From the NCBI RefSeq assembly GCF_005869225.1, contig NZ_SWFP01000003.1, positions 372,001 through 436,000 of the forward strand: a DNA stretch of 64,000 nucleotides, read 5' to 3'. Both the position numbers and the translations under genes were made by a program. Source of the stretch: Dyadobacter bucti (lineage in GTDB: Bacteria > Bacteroidota > Bacteroidia > Cytophagales > Spirosomataceae). Shown piece after piece: positions 8,795 through 19,200 of the stretch; within the stretch, counting starts at the first letter, position 1, and each line of letters begins with the position of its first letter. Below the pieces are notes generated by a model. It saw only the letters and a program-made list of their open reading frames with translations, made no database searches and was not told the origin of the DNA.

Positions 8795-9703
8795 CTATTT
8801 TCTTGCCAGGATTTCTTCCGCCACGCGCCACCCGTTAGCACCCATGTAACCGTATCTCAAATAAAAGGTTTTGGTTGCAGGATCATAGGTATTATTGGCT
8901 TTGGAGGCATTTGCCCAGGCAGGCAGATAAGGATCTGGCAATGCGGTATCAAATTGCGTGTAAGGTGCTCCCGCTGCCCCGGCCGACGGAGTTATAGTTA
9001 CCTTATTGGTGGTCGGGTTAACAGTCAGATCAGCAAAATAGCCTGATCCTCCCAAATCTCCCAGTTCCACTTTAACTGTCGTCGGCGAGACAGTGACGAC
9101 CGGCTTGTTTTTATTCACTGCCCTGGGTAGGGTGGGGTGATAAACATATCCGGAGGCTGCGTAGGTGGCGTCATAGATGTTTTTTGCTTTAACAGCCAGC
9201 AATATTGTGCCAAAGTTACCGCTTACTTCTCCCACAGACACGGATTTAATTTGAATCGGGAGGACATAATTCTTCACAAAGTCAAATTTCTCTGTTTTAA
9301 GTTTGATTAGAACTTCTGCTGTGCGCTGCCCTTTTTTAATCACTACGGTAGCAGGAAAATGATAAAGGTCTGCAGTGATGACATCGAATTTTGCCTTTTG
9401 TTCCTCATTATACTGGCGTACTGCCGATGTATCCACACCAAGGGTTACCGTGATGTCCTGAGGAGCGACATGAGCTCCCGAGTAGCTCACGGTAACAGGA
9501 TAATTTGCCTCTGGAGCCAGGTCAAATGCATTGTTGTACAGCGCATATTTACTACCATAGGGTGAGACAAAGGCTGACGGGTTTTTGAACTCAACCACAT
9601 TAACTGATTTTTCGGGATCAAGCGCGACATTATCTTCGGTCAGGCAGGAGGAAAACAGCGTGGCCATCATTGCAAAGGCGAGCATTTTTATTTCATTTCT
9701 CAT
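8795..9703 (-). CDS. DUF1735 (BT_3987-like) domain lipoprotein
   Basis: Surface or periplasmic lipoprotein of the kind often encoded beside SusD. From the ATG at 9703 the signal peptide ends in a lipobox at Cys20 (LFSSC). Residues of about 30-160 form the DUF1735 domain (YPVTVSYSGAHVAPQDITVTLGVD, then VVIKKGQRTAEVLIKL), which folds like a beta-sandwich. The C-terminal part (about 175-302) resembles the DUF4361-type lipocalin-like region with TKTFYLRYGY near the end. A reading frame from a TTG at 9715 would overlap the susD stop, so the ATG, 8 bp after that stop, is preferred. It probably assists the adjacent SusC/D pair by binding ligand or glycan; the ligand is unknown. Confidence 0.8.
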   Translation of the reverse strand: MRNEIKMLAFAMMATLFSSCLTEDNVALDPEKSVNVVEFKNPSAFVSPYGSKYALYNNAFDLAPEANYPVTVSYSGAHVAPQDITVTLGVDTSAVRQYNEEQKAKFDVITADLYHFPATVVIKKGQRTAEVLIKLKTEKFDFVKNYVLPIQIKSVSVGEVSGNFGTILLAVKAKNIYDATYAASGYVYHPTLPRAVNKNKPVVTVSPTTVKVELGDLGGSGYFADLTVNPTTNKVTITPSAGAAGAPYTQFDTALPDPYLPAWANASKANNTYDPATKTFYLRYGYMGANGWRVAEEILARK

Positions 9704-9711
9704 ATCTTTAA

Positions 9712-11283
9712 TCAATTGGGATCCCAGAAAATTTTGTCGGAAAATGGATTGATGACCTTGTAGTTGGCGGAATTGTAAGATAACTCTGATGAAGGATACA
9801 TGATCCGCGACGGGAGTTTATCAGCCCTGGTGGAGTTGGATTTATTGGAAGCCATGTTGTGATAACCGTCCCCTGTCGGCTGCGTGACGGGAAAGCCTGT
9901 CCTGCGGTATTCGTTCCAGGCTTCATCGCAATTGATCATATTGAGCGCAATGTATTTTTGCGTAATGATCGCCTCCAGTTTTTCGGCCGGTGTTTTGGCA
10001 AGAGCAACATTGACGAGGTAACTCTCCTCATTATCCGTTTTGTATTGTTCAACATCAGATTTGACGTCTTTTCCGGATGCTACAAGGTTGGTGACGTCTT
10101 TGTACAAATAAGTGAATGAAGCGATAATTCCCTGCTCAAAGTTTTCCTCGAATTTGCCGGGTATGAGACCTTTCAGCCTCGCCTCTGCCTGCAGGAAATT
10201 CGATTCGGCCACAAGCATGAGCGGCTGCCCCTGCGATGGACCTTTCATAATTCCCTGCGAATTTGTAATACTGGAGGAGCTGTTAAAAACACCGGTGTAC
10301 CAGGTCGAATAGTTGGTGACTACCGTTGGGGCATTCGTTTCGTTTCCAAGTTGATTTACGGGTGTTCCATTAGTCGCGAAGTTTTTGAAAATCACCAGGC
10401 CTCTGCCTTCATCGGTTAGCTTTTGCCCTTTGTAAAAGCCGTAAATAAATTGTGCAGGAATACGTGCCGAATTAGCAATGGCACCTGCGGGAGTATATCC
10501 CCAGCTGTTCCATAGCGGGTTCGGTCTGTCTCTTACATATCCTGGATTGACTATTGCATCTTCGGTCAGGAAGCCCAGCTTCTGGTCGATTTTTGCAAAA
10601 TGGTCTTTAGTAAAAGCGGCCAGGGCGGGCAGACCGGAAATCCGGATCAGCAATCTTAATTTCAGGGTATTGGCAAACTGTTTCCACCTGTTCATATTCC
10701 CGCCAAACAATGGATCGGATGAAGGATTTAGTGTTACCGGGGATTTGGCATTGTCTATGACCGCAATAGCTTCATCCAATTTCACGACGAGGTCCTGGTA
10801 AATTGCGGCCGCATCATCGTATTTGGGGGTAAGGTTTTCATTGCTTTTCAAAGCTTCCGAATACGGAATGTCATTGTATGCATCTACTAATCGCTGGTAA
10901 TTCAGCACAGTCATGATCATTGCTGAAGCCTTAAAATAAGACTGTTCATCCTGATCTTTTGACTGATCAATTACATATTTGAAATCCTGAAGATTATCGT
11001 AAGAATTGACCCAAATGGTGTTATGGTCTCCCGGAACAAGGTTGTAATTCAGCAAACTGCCAAATCCTGAATATCCCCCGGCATTTGCCATGTAGCCTGC
11101 AAAATGCGCTGCATGACTACTGAATGCGTTGGACACGGACGCAGAACCCACAATAGCCTGCGGAAGTACCAGTTCGGCAGATGCGCTGGTGGCATAATTG
11201 GGGTTTGTGTTTATATCAAGATAGTCGGTGCAGGAGGGCAGGGCGAGCAAAGCCAAGAGCCAGAATCGATTATATTTTCTCAT
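9712..11283 (-). CDS. SusD/RagB-family nutrient-binding outer-membrane lipoprotein (pair 2)
   Basis: Lid protein that captures a nutrient at the cell surface and passes it to its SusC channel. It has a signal peptide and lipobox ending in Cys18 (ALPSC), then TDYLDINTNPNYA, the typical start of the SusD-like_2 subgroup. Tetratricopeptide-like helices include LVDAYNDIPYSEAL near residue 150, and the conserved C-terminal signature QKYIALNMINCDEAWNEYRRTGFP lies near 445-468. The length of 523 residues is normal. It starts 9 bp after the stop of its SusC partner and precedes the DUF1735 gene, so the three form one transcription unit. The substrate cannot be read from sequence. Confidence 0.92.
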   Translation of the reverse strand: MRKYNRFWLLALLALPSCTDYLDINTNPNYATSASAELVLPQAIVGSASVSNAFSSHAAHFAGYMANAGGYSGFGSLLNYNLVPGDHNTIWVNSYDNLQDFKYVIDQSKDQDEQSYFKASAMIMTVLNYQRLVDAYNDIPYSEALKSNENLTPKYDDAAAIYQDLVVKLDEAIAVIDNAKSPVTLNPSSDPLFGGNMNRWKQFANTLKLRLLIRISGLPALAAFTKDHFAKIDQKLGFLTEDAIVNPGYVRDRPNPLWNSWGYTPAGAIANSARIPAQFIYGFYKGQKLTDEGRGLVIFKNFATNGTPVNQLGNETNAPTVVTNYSTWYTGVFNSSSSITNSQGIMKGPSQGQPLMLVAESNFLQAEARLKGLIPGKFEENFEQGIIASFTYLYKDVTNLVASGKDVKSDVEQYKTDNEESYLVNVALAKTPAEKLEAIITQKYIALNMINCDEAWNEYRRTGFPVTQPTGDGYHNMASNKSNSTRADKLPSRIMYPSSELSYNSANYKVINPFSDKIFWDPN

Positions 11284-11292
11284 ATCAGTTGC

Positions 11293-14200
11293 TTAAAATG
11301 TTAGGGATACTGTTCCGCCGAAGTATCGGGCAGGAGGTGTTTGGGCCAGATTGGTGATACCTACGGCATTGTTGTCGGCTCCGTTGGAGCTATACTCAGG
11401 ATCGGTATACAGGTTGGATTTGGGAACCCAGATGAACAGGTTGCGTCCCTGCACGCTGATCGTGACACCTTGTATGAATTTTGTTTTGGCCAAAATAGAA
11501 GCGGGAAGCTGATAAGAAAGTGAAGCCTCTCTCATCTTCCAGAAACCCGCTGAGTTGATGTAGTTTTCGCCAATGTTTGTATTACGGGTTCCATCTGTCC
11601 AGAAATCGGCTCCTCCGCTTCTCACAGCGATATTCGTGTTTGGAACATATTGCCCTTCGGCATTCTTATAAGATGAATTGGGGACTACGAAACGGTCGCG
11701 ATTGTACCAGGCTGTACGGATACCAGCTCCGGAAAAGTCGTACCCGGTTGCGATGGAATTGAAAATGTAATGTCCGTTGCGGTATTCAAACAATGCACTT
11801 AATCGGAGTCCTTTGAATTTGATAGTGCCATTTGCCCCGAGGATGTGCGGCGGGTTTGTTACACCTATATCGCTGAAGGTGCCGTCGGATGAAGGATAAC
11901 CGGTTTTGGCATCAACAATAATCCTTCCCTGCGGATCGCGGTTATAAGTCGTTGTCTGAAGTAGCGGAAAAGGTGAGCCAACTTTGGCGAGTACCCTTGC
12001 TACGGCGCCCACACCGGCGAGCGTTAGTTGGTTCGACCCTTCCGACAGGGATAAAACTTTATTTCTGTTGTGGGTGTAATTAGCGCCCAGCGATACTTCC
12101 AGCCCATAGGATGTTTTGAGCGGAGTGAGGTTGAGGTATATTTCCATCCCTTTGTTTTCCACTTCCCCCACATTGGTGGCCAAGCTGTTAAACCCGGTTG
12201 TAGATGATATCAGGACTGAGATGGTCTGATCAACCGTGTTGGTCTTATAAAATGTAAGACCGCCACTGATTTTAAACGGTTTTATATCAAAATCAAATCC
12301 TCCTTCAAGGCCCGTCGTTATTTCCGGTTTGATGTTCGGTGCGACAATGTTATCACCCATTGTAAAACCGGCACCGCTGGAATAGGGATAACCGTAGATC
12401 TGAGAAAATGTAGTGTTTAATGCATAAGCCCCGTAAGTTGTCCCGAACTGGTAGGGAGTTGTGTTCGCCAGGTTCACCTGCCCGACCTGCGAATATCCTC
12501 CACGTATTTTCAGGCTTTGCAACCAATTTGACTGGTTAAGAAAAGGAAGCGCATCCGAGGCTATGAATGACAGGTCGACAGACGGATAAAAGAAAGATCT
12601 GTTGTCTTTTGCAAGAACCGATCTCCAGTCGTTTCTGCCGGTAAAGTGCAGGTAAATGTAATCCTTGAATCCGATACGTGCCTCGCCATACACACCTGCC
12701 TGTCGTGCTTTATATATGTTCTCCAACACCGTAGGGTTAGTCAGACTATTCCCGGCATTATATAAATCGTCGATAACGAGGCCGGTTATACCAGCGGCCA
12801 GATCTTTGCGGCTGTTTTCACGAAATGTGACTCCCAGCGCGAGATTGAGGCTTATATTTCGGGAAAGGCTGTTTTTGTACTCAGCAATAAAATCGTTGAC
12901 AAGTTGTGTCGTGAATCCCGCGTAATCGGCCACAGTTCCGGGAATATCCCTTTTCGAACTCCCGGAAATTCCTTTGGTATAGTTAGAATAAACAAATTTC
13001 CCCGTGTGTATTTTGTTAGTATTGTTTTTGGTACTGATCCCTACCCGGTAAGTGAGTGTCAGCGGTTTCACAGGATTCCATTTCACTTCCAAATTACCCT
13101 GAAAATAATCGTTGCGGGCCTTGTTTCGTGTGTTGGATAATGTGAAATAGGGATTTTGGTAATATTCGTTATAATAACCGTTCGGGTTCGCAAACGGATC
13201 GGTTCGCCAGTTTTCGTACTTGGTAATGTCCACATGCTGGGGCGACATGAGCAGGCTTTGATACGCCTCGAGTGTCGCCAAACTATTGTCGTACCGATTG
13301 GCGATAAAGTTGGCGTTAAAAGTGGCTTTCAGGGTTTTATAAATATTACGGGTGCTGTTTGCCCGTATACTGTAACGCTTGTAATTATCATAAGGAACCG
13401 TCGAAGTTTGATCAAAATATTGCCCTGACAGATAATACGTGCTCTTTTCATCACCGGAAGACAAACTAAAGTCGCTTTGATTTGCAATGCCGGTTTTCCA
13501 GAAATTTTCCCTCGAATTTTGCGCTGTGTAGGGGACCGTCTGTATCGATCCGTCTTGAAGGGGCTTGCCTATCGGCACCATCGTACCATCAAAAGCGGGG
13601 CCATACTGCTGATTTTCGTAAGGTGTATAACTTGGCACGTCGTCAGGCGTAGTGCCGGAACCGAAGCCGTTTTGAAGTTGGGGGAGGAAACTTACTTTTT
13701 CGAACGTAACGGTATTGGAGATTTTAATTTCTGTCTTGCCCGATTTTCCTTTTTTGGTAGTAACAATCAATGCACCGTTGGAAGCGTCGGAACCATATAA
13801 TGCCGCTGCGCCGGCACCGTTCAATACCTGAATATCATCAATGTCCTCCGGGTTCATATTGCCCAGGATATCACTTGTAGATATGATGTTGTCGATAATC
13901 ACCAAAGCCTGGTTGTTTCCTGTCAGTGACCGGTTTCCCCGAAGCACAAGCCGGTAATTCGGGTTTGTCCCACTGCTTACTGCGGACACAAGCAGTCCCG
14001 GAACGCGACCCGCAAGGCTGGAGGCGACGCTGGTAGGGCGGCCCTGCGAAATATCCTGTGCCTTGATTGTAGTAGACTGATTGCCCAGTTCCCGCCTTTG
14101 TGCTGTCAACCCTCCTGCGGTAATGACCACCTCGTTTAATGCCAACTCGTCCAGCACCAGTGAAATGTCCAAGTTCCCTTCGGCAGGTGCTTTCAGTTCC

Positions 14201-14445
14201 TGGTTCAGGAAGCCGATGTAGGAGAATAGCAGAGTTTGTCCGGTTTTGGCCTGGATGCTGTACGTGCCTTTTTCATTGGTAAGGGCTCCGGTGTTGGTTC
14301 CTTTGATCCGGATGGAGACGCCCGGTAAAGGAGAACCGTCGTCCTGCGACTTCACGGTTCCGGATACCGTGCGGGTTTGGGCGTAGGACTGGCTACAAAA
14401 GAGCAGCAGCACCGCCAAAAAGAAGGGTAACGCTTTTTTCATCAA
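11293..14445 (-). CDS. SusC/RagA-family TonB-linked outer-membrane channel (pair 2)
   Basis: Twenty-two-strand TonB-dependent transporter that imports the substrate captured by SusD. A signal peptide (residues 1-22, ending SYAQ) is followed by a carboxypeptidase-regulatory-like beta-sandwich (RTVSGTVKSQDDGSPLPGVS to about residue 105), a plug domain beginning near LNEVVITAGG with the QALVIIDNII and ASNGALIVTTKKGK segments, and the barrel to residue 1050. SusC family signatures include VSIRIKGTNTGALTNEKGTY and the C-terminal LAQTPPARYFGGTVSLTF. It is separated from SusC/D pair 1 by a strong terminator, so it probably has its own promoter in the 305-bp gap, although I see no good consensus there. 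Confidence 0.93.
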   Translation of the reverse strand: MMKKALPFFLAVLLLFCSQSYAQTRTVSGTVKSQDDGSPLPGVSIRIKGTNTGALTNEKGTYSIQAKTGQTLLFSYIGFLNQELKAPAEGNLDISLVLDELALNEVVITAGGLTAQRRELGNQSTTIKAQDISQGRPTSVASSLAGRVPGLLVSAVSSGTNPNYRLVLRGNRSLTGNNQALVIIDNIISTSDILGNMNPEDIDDIQVLNGAGAAALYGSDASNGALIVTTKKGKSGKTEIKISNTVTFEKVSFLPQLQNGFGSGTTPDDVPSYTPYENQQYGPAFDGTMVPIGKPLQDGSIQTVPYTAQNSRENFWKTGIANQSDFSLSSGDEKSTYYLSGQYFDQTSTVPYDNYKRYSIRANSTRNIYKTLKATFNANFIANRYDNSLATLEAYQSLLMSPQHVDITKYENWRTDPFANPNGYYNEYYQNPYFTLSNTRNKARNDYFQGNLEVKWNPVKPLTLTYRVGISTKNNTNKIHTGKFVYSNYTKGISGSSKRDIPGTVADYAGFTTQLVNDFIAEYKNSLSRNISLNLALGVTFRENSRKDLAAGITGLVIDDLYNAGNSLTNPTVLENIYKARQAGVYGEARIGFKDYIYLHFTGRNDWRSVLAKDNRSFFYPSVDLSFIASDALPFLNQSNWLQSLKIRGGYSQVGQVNLANTTPYQFGTTYGAYALNTTFSQIYGYPYSSGAGFTMGDNIVAPNIKPEITTGLEGGFDFDIKPFKISGGLTFYKTNTVDQTISVLISSTTGFNSLATNVGEVENKGMEIYLNLTPLKTSYGLEVSLGANYTHNRNKVLSLSEGSNQLTLAGVGAVARVLAKVGSPFPLLQTTTYNRDPQGRIIVDAKTGYPSSDGTFSDIGVTNPPHILGANGTIKFKGLRLSALFEYRNGHYIFNSIATGYDFSGAGIRTAWYNRDRFVVPNSSYKNAEGQYVPNTNIAVRSGGADFWTDGTRNTNIGENYINSAGFWKMREASLSYQLPASILAKTKFIQGVTISVQGRNLFIWVPKSNLYTDPEYSSNGADNNAVGITNLAQTPPARYFGGTVSLTF

Positions 14446-14693
14446 AGTAAGGTTTGTTGTTAACTCAGAAAATTTTATTGTTCTGAAATTACAACCTGAA
14501 AAATCTGTTTTTCGAACCTCATTTTGATGTAGTTATCCTTCGGCTTTATGGAAATTTTTTAACGGTTATATTTTCAGTGTAATCGGAAGAGATGCCGAGC
14601 AACGGTCAGAAGCTGCTTGTTTACTTCTACCGGAAATCTGGTAAAACTTGCCACTTGCCCGGCTGTTCACAAGCGGTCTTTGGCGGGATCGGG

Positions 14694-14732
14694 CACAAAA
14701 AAGGCCGTCTCAAATTAAATGAGACGGCCTTT
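14694..14732 (-). terminator. Strong rho-independent terminator after SusC/D pair 1
   Basis: Perfect 13-bp stem, arms at 14700-14712 and 14720-14732 with a 7-nt loop, followed on the minus strand by six T. It lies 18 bp after the SusD stop. The remaining part of this 305-bp gap (14446-14693) holds no gene that I can support; it should contain the promoter of SusC pair 2. Confidence 0.85.
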
Positions 14733-14750
14733 ATCGTAGTTCAGAATCGA

Positions 14751-16211
14751 TCAGAATTTATCCCACCAAAGTTTAGTGGTTGCAAGATCACCGCCGATAG
14801 CGTCAGCAGCGGAAGAACGGTTTGCTCCGTTGAGTGTTTGCTCGTTGATAGGGTAGATCATGCGGACAGGAATGGCAAGTCCTGCCGGGGCGTTACCACC
14901 GGTTGGAGGAAGTAATTTTGGGAAATCCAGCCTTCTCCATTCAACCCATGATTCCCATCCTCTGTTGTAGAGTGCGAGCCACTTCTGGAAGCCAATTTTT
15001 TCTTTCCATGTAGCACCGGCAGTTGCATAGGCTACTTTTGGTTGCGCGAGGTATGCAGCCGCTGCGGTAGTAGCGGTAGCAGCAGGAACGCCTATATTGT
15101 CGAGCCAGTAAAGGATTGACGCTGTTACGCCTTTATTGTAATGCTCTGCGGCAGAACCAGTAATGAAACCTCTTTCCACAGCCTCGGCAAGTAAAAATTC
15201 AACTTCCGAATAATCCAGGATCATACCTTCCAGTGTGGGATCGATGATATTATCGCCTACGTGAGAGAATGCCGAATAGGTGTTAAGGAACCCGTATTTA
15301 CCGCCAACAAATTTATCATCAACAGTGGTAAAAAATGCAGGTCTTCTTGGATCCATCAATTCATTCATCGGATTCAGAATCGTCTCCGAAGCTACGAAAT
15401 CCTGACGGCTTGAATAAAGCGGGTTCATGTTCTGTGCGATCGGGTTGTAGTTCGGCGGTGTTGAAACGTAGGGGAATGCAGCTCTGTCAGCGTTTGAAGT
15501 AAACACTTTGGGCGCTGCTTCTGCCACCATCGTTTTAGCCTTCGCAGCATCGCTGTCTGCGATGATCATGGCCAGTTTCAGCTTGATTGAGTTGCCAAAT
15601 TTAACCCATTTCGGGATGTCTCCCTGATAGAGAAGATCACCATTTCCAAACGGGGTTCCGCCACTTTCCAGTTTTGGTAACGCCGCATCCAGCCGGGTCA
15701 ACAACGCATCGTACACAGTTTTTGCATCATCATATTTTGGAAGCGGCTTTTCCGGGTCGAGCGCTTCCGAATAAGGTATATTGCCAAATGTATTAACAAG
15801 ATTGGCCCAGGTCAGAACTTCAACAATTTCAATTTGAGCAAGTTGTACGTCTTTGGTAGCGGGCAAAATAAACTCGTCCGCATTGATCAGCCTTTTCGCC
15901 TCATTGAGATCCGAAATCACCCCTTTGTATAATCCCTGCCAGAAATTTTGCGGGATAATACGGGCTGTTACATTATATCTTGGCTCGTCAAGATAAGTCG
16001 TGGTTGCCCAGTGCTGCACATACAGACGATAGTTGTTAACATTCACGTTCGGACTTGTGAGTGTATCGGCAAGTCCTTTAAGTGCATTGGAGAACAAAGT
16101 TACGGGCGGTGCTACCGAAGGACGTTTGATGTCCACATTGTAGTCATCCAGACTGTCGACGCAAGCGGTCAACAGAAGTATGGGCAAAAAGAAAATGATT
16201 ATCTTTTTCAT
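14751..16211 (-). CDS. SusD/RagB-family nutrient-binding outer-membrane lipoprotein (pair 1)
   Basis: Surface lipoprotein partner of the SusC just upstream. Signal peptide and lipobox end in Cys17 (LLTAC). The SusD-like_2 subgroup pattern is seen in VLTWANLVNTFGNIPYSEALDPEKPLPKYDD-type helices near residues 130-165 (shortened here to WANLVNTFGNIPYSEAL), LLYQGDIPKWVKFGNSIKLKLA near 205, the IGFQKWLALYNRGWESWVEW signature near 420 and a VRMIYPINEQTLN segment near the end. The length of 486 residues is normal. It starts 8 bp after the SusC stop. Despite shared architecture it is clearly diverged from the SusD of pair 2, so the two systems probably take up different substrates. Confidence 0.92.
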   Translation of the reverse strand: MKKIIIFFLPILLLTACVDSLDDYNVDIKRPSVAPPVTLFSNALKGLADTLTSPNVNVNNYRLYVQHWATTTYLDEPRYNVTARIIPQNFWQGLYKGVISDLNEAKRLINADEFILPATKDVQLAQIEIVEVLTWANLVNTFGNIPYSEALDPEKPLPKYDDAKTVYDALLTRLDAALPKLESGGTPFGNGDLLYQGDIPKWVKFGNSIKLKLAMIIADSDAAKAKTMVAEAAPKVFTSNADRAAFPYVSTPPNYNPIAQNMNPLYSSRQDFVASETILNPMNELMDPRRPAFFTTVDDKFVGGKYGFLNTYSAFSHVGDNIIDPTLEGMILDYSEVEFLLAEAVERGFITGSAAEHYNKGVTASILYWLDNIGVPAATATTAAAAYLAQPKVAYATAGATWKEKIGFQKWLALYNRGWESWVEWRRLDFPKLLPPTGGNAPAGLAIPVRMIYPINEQTLNGANRSSAADAIGGDLATTKLWWDKF

Positions 16212-16219
16212 ATATTTTT

Positions 16220-19200
16220 TTAGAAACGGAATTTAACATTGAAACCATAACTTCTGACGGCTGGATAAGCACCACTTTGGTAGCCACCGGCTCCGCTTGA
16301 AATACCTGAGCTCAACCCCTCTTCCGGATCAGAATATTCCATGTTTTTGTGGATGATCCAAAGGTTACGACCAATCAGAGAAAGATCGATGGCTTTGAAC
16401 GCGCGAAGTTTAGAAACAACCGATTGCGGAAGACCGAAAGTAAGCGCAACTTCTCTCAGTTTGACATAGCTTCCGTCATAGATATACATGGCACGTGGAG
16501 GATTGCCCGGATACCCGTAAGCAGTTGCGCCGTTACCGTCAAGGTTTTCGGCTCTCACATCATTAGGTGTACCATCTGCTTTCACACCCGGGAACAAAAC
16601 ACCTCCCGGATTTGGCAGCAGGTTCAATCTTTGTCCGTCTTCGTCATAAGCGTATGCAGGATCTCTTTTAGGATTGCCCAGTTCGTTCACGCCGGCAGTA
16701 ATCGGATACATACCTGTGCCTTCACCATACCATTGATCCAGAGACCATACATCGCCCCCATGGCGGATGTCAAGCAGGAAATTAAGAGATACAGTTTTGT
16801 ATTTAAGTGTATTGGAGAAGCCGCCGATCCAGTCCGGATTAGGATTTCCAATTATTCTGTCCGAAGCTGGAGTCGCTGCGTAAATACCGTTAGACTTCAC
16901 GATCCGCTGCCCGTTCGCATGGTACTGATAGTCAGTTCCTCTGATGATACCGAAAGGTTGTCCCTCAGCAGCATTCAACGTGACGCCTCCCTGTGGTGCA
17001 GCTATCTCCACGTTGGTAACTTTGTTGTCACCTTCGCCGTACAGACTGAGTACCTTATTCCTGTTTCTTGCGAAATTGACGTTCATAGTCCAGGAAAAGT
17101 CGCCGCTTCTTACAGGCGTAACATAAGCTGATATTTCAATACCCTTGTTCTCAACTTCTCCGGAGTTTACATACCTGAATGAATAACCAGTCGCGGCAGA
17201 AATCCTTACAGGAAGTACCTGATCAAGTGTATTAGATCGGTAATAAGTAACATTAAGACCTACGCGATCATCAAGAAATGCTGTTTCAAGGCCGAATTCA
17301 AGATTTTTGGTACGCTCAGGTTTCAAGTTGGGATTATTCTTGGTGTTGCGAAGCGTAAAATATGGAATAGAACCGATACCAGTTGGTTTGTCATAAACGT
17401 CCAGTATACTTCCCCAAGGCGCATCGTTACCCACTTCTGCGTAGTTGGCGCTGATTTTACCCATCGTCAGCCAGTTTGTTTTTAAAGCCTCAAGATTCGA
17501 GAAATTGAAGTTGGCACCTATCGCAGGATAAAAATAGGTATTGTTCCCCTCCGGCAGGGTGGTAGATTTGTCCTGTCTGGCCGTAAGGTCAAGGTTCACA
17601 AGTTCCTTGTAGGCGAAAGAAGCCTGTCCGTAAAGACCGTCAACACCGATACGTTTGTAAACTTCCGACGGCGCTTCGATCGGGTTGATCGAGTTCAGCA
17701 ACGAATAAAGGTTTGGTACCACCATACCTCCGTTGGTTTGTGCCCTGATCGACTCTTCTTTCGATCTCCGCATACTTCCTCCCAGTAAACCCGAGAAATA
17801 AAAGTCCTTGGAGATGCTTTTACGGAAATTCAGGATCAGATCAAGGTTAGTTTCATGGAAAGATCTGTTGAACCTTTTGTACTGGGATGGATCCGCACTT
17901 CCGAAAGCAATTCTTTCTTCCTGCATATCGCTGGTACCATTGTATGCGAACCGGCCGGTGAAGTCGACCCATGAAGCGATTTTGTAGACGGCTTGCGTGT
18001 AGCCGAAAAAGTTGTCGCGGGAGTCGTTAGAGTAGTTCTGGTAACGGGAGAAGTAAGGGTTTTCAGAGTAGATTGGCCCGTTTTCTTCGTAAGGAGCAGT
18101 AGGATCAGCCCAGTTCCAGGTAACGTTTTGGTTATTTCTGAAATAAGCATCTTTTTGTTCGATCAGATCCACGTTGGTCTGGAACCATTGCCTGAATTGC
18201 TGGTTCGGGTTTTTACCATCATAACCAGTTCCATACCTTCCCAAACCTTTGATCTGAGAATAGTTGGCATTTGCGGTAACTGTCAGCTTTTTCGAAAGAT
18301 CGAATGATGCCGAGAAGTTGAAAAGGTTTTTGTTCAGCTTGCTGTTTGGAAGAACACCTTTTTCATCACTTCTTGTGTAACCAACTTTGAAAGTTGAATT
18401 TTCCCCTCCACCCGATATGTTAATGCTCTGGTTAGAGTTAACAGCTGTTTCGTAAAATTTGTCGGGGCCATTCTGTGCGGCAACCCATGGACGCATTTTG
18501 CCAAAATTTGGCGAAAAGGGATCGATCGCGTCCCACTGATAAACCATGCGGCTGGGATCAAATTTCGGTCCGAAAGAAGCATCAGCATCGAAAACGGCAA
18601 TATCGCCTTCGCCTGAACCCAGGTCACCGCGATAGAACTGGTCAGCTGCACCGTCGCCGCCATAACCTGCACCGTATTCCTTTTGGTATCTTACAAAAGT
18701 CGATTTGTCAATTTTTCCCCAGGTTACACCACTGTTGACAGTTACATCAAAACTGTTTTTGCGTCCTTGTTTGGTGGTGATCAAAATTACCCCGTTGGAA
18801 GCACGTGAACCGTAGAGTGCCGTAGCAGCCGCACCTTTTAACACGTTGATAGAAGCGATGTTGTCAGGGTTGATATCCGATGCTGCGTTCCCGTAATCCG
18901 CTCCTGCCCGACCAGTTTGCTGATCCTGGGTGTTGTTGGTGGCATTGGATACCGGCACCCCGTCGATAACCCACAAAGCCTGGTTATTACCGGTGATCGA
19001 CTTGTAACCCCGGATAACAACATTGGTAGATCCACCCATGTTGTTATTGGTTTTGATATCGAGCCCGGCCACTTTACCAGCCAGTGAGTTCATTACGTTG
19101 GCGCCACGGGTCTGGGTAATCTGTTCCGCGGTCACCTGCTGAGCTGCGTACACAAGCTCGTTTCTTTTTCTTTGTTGGCCCAATGCTGTTACAACCACTT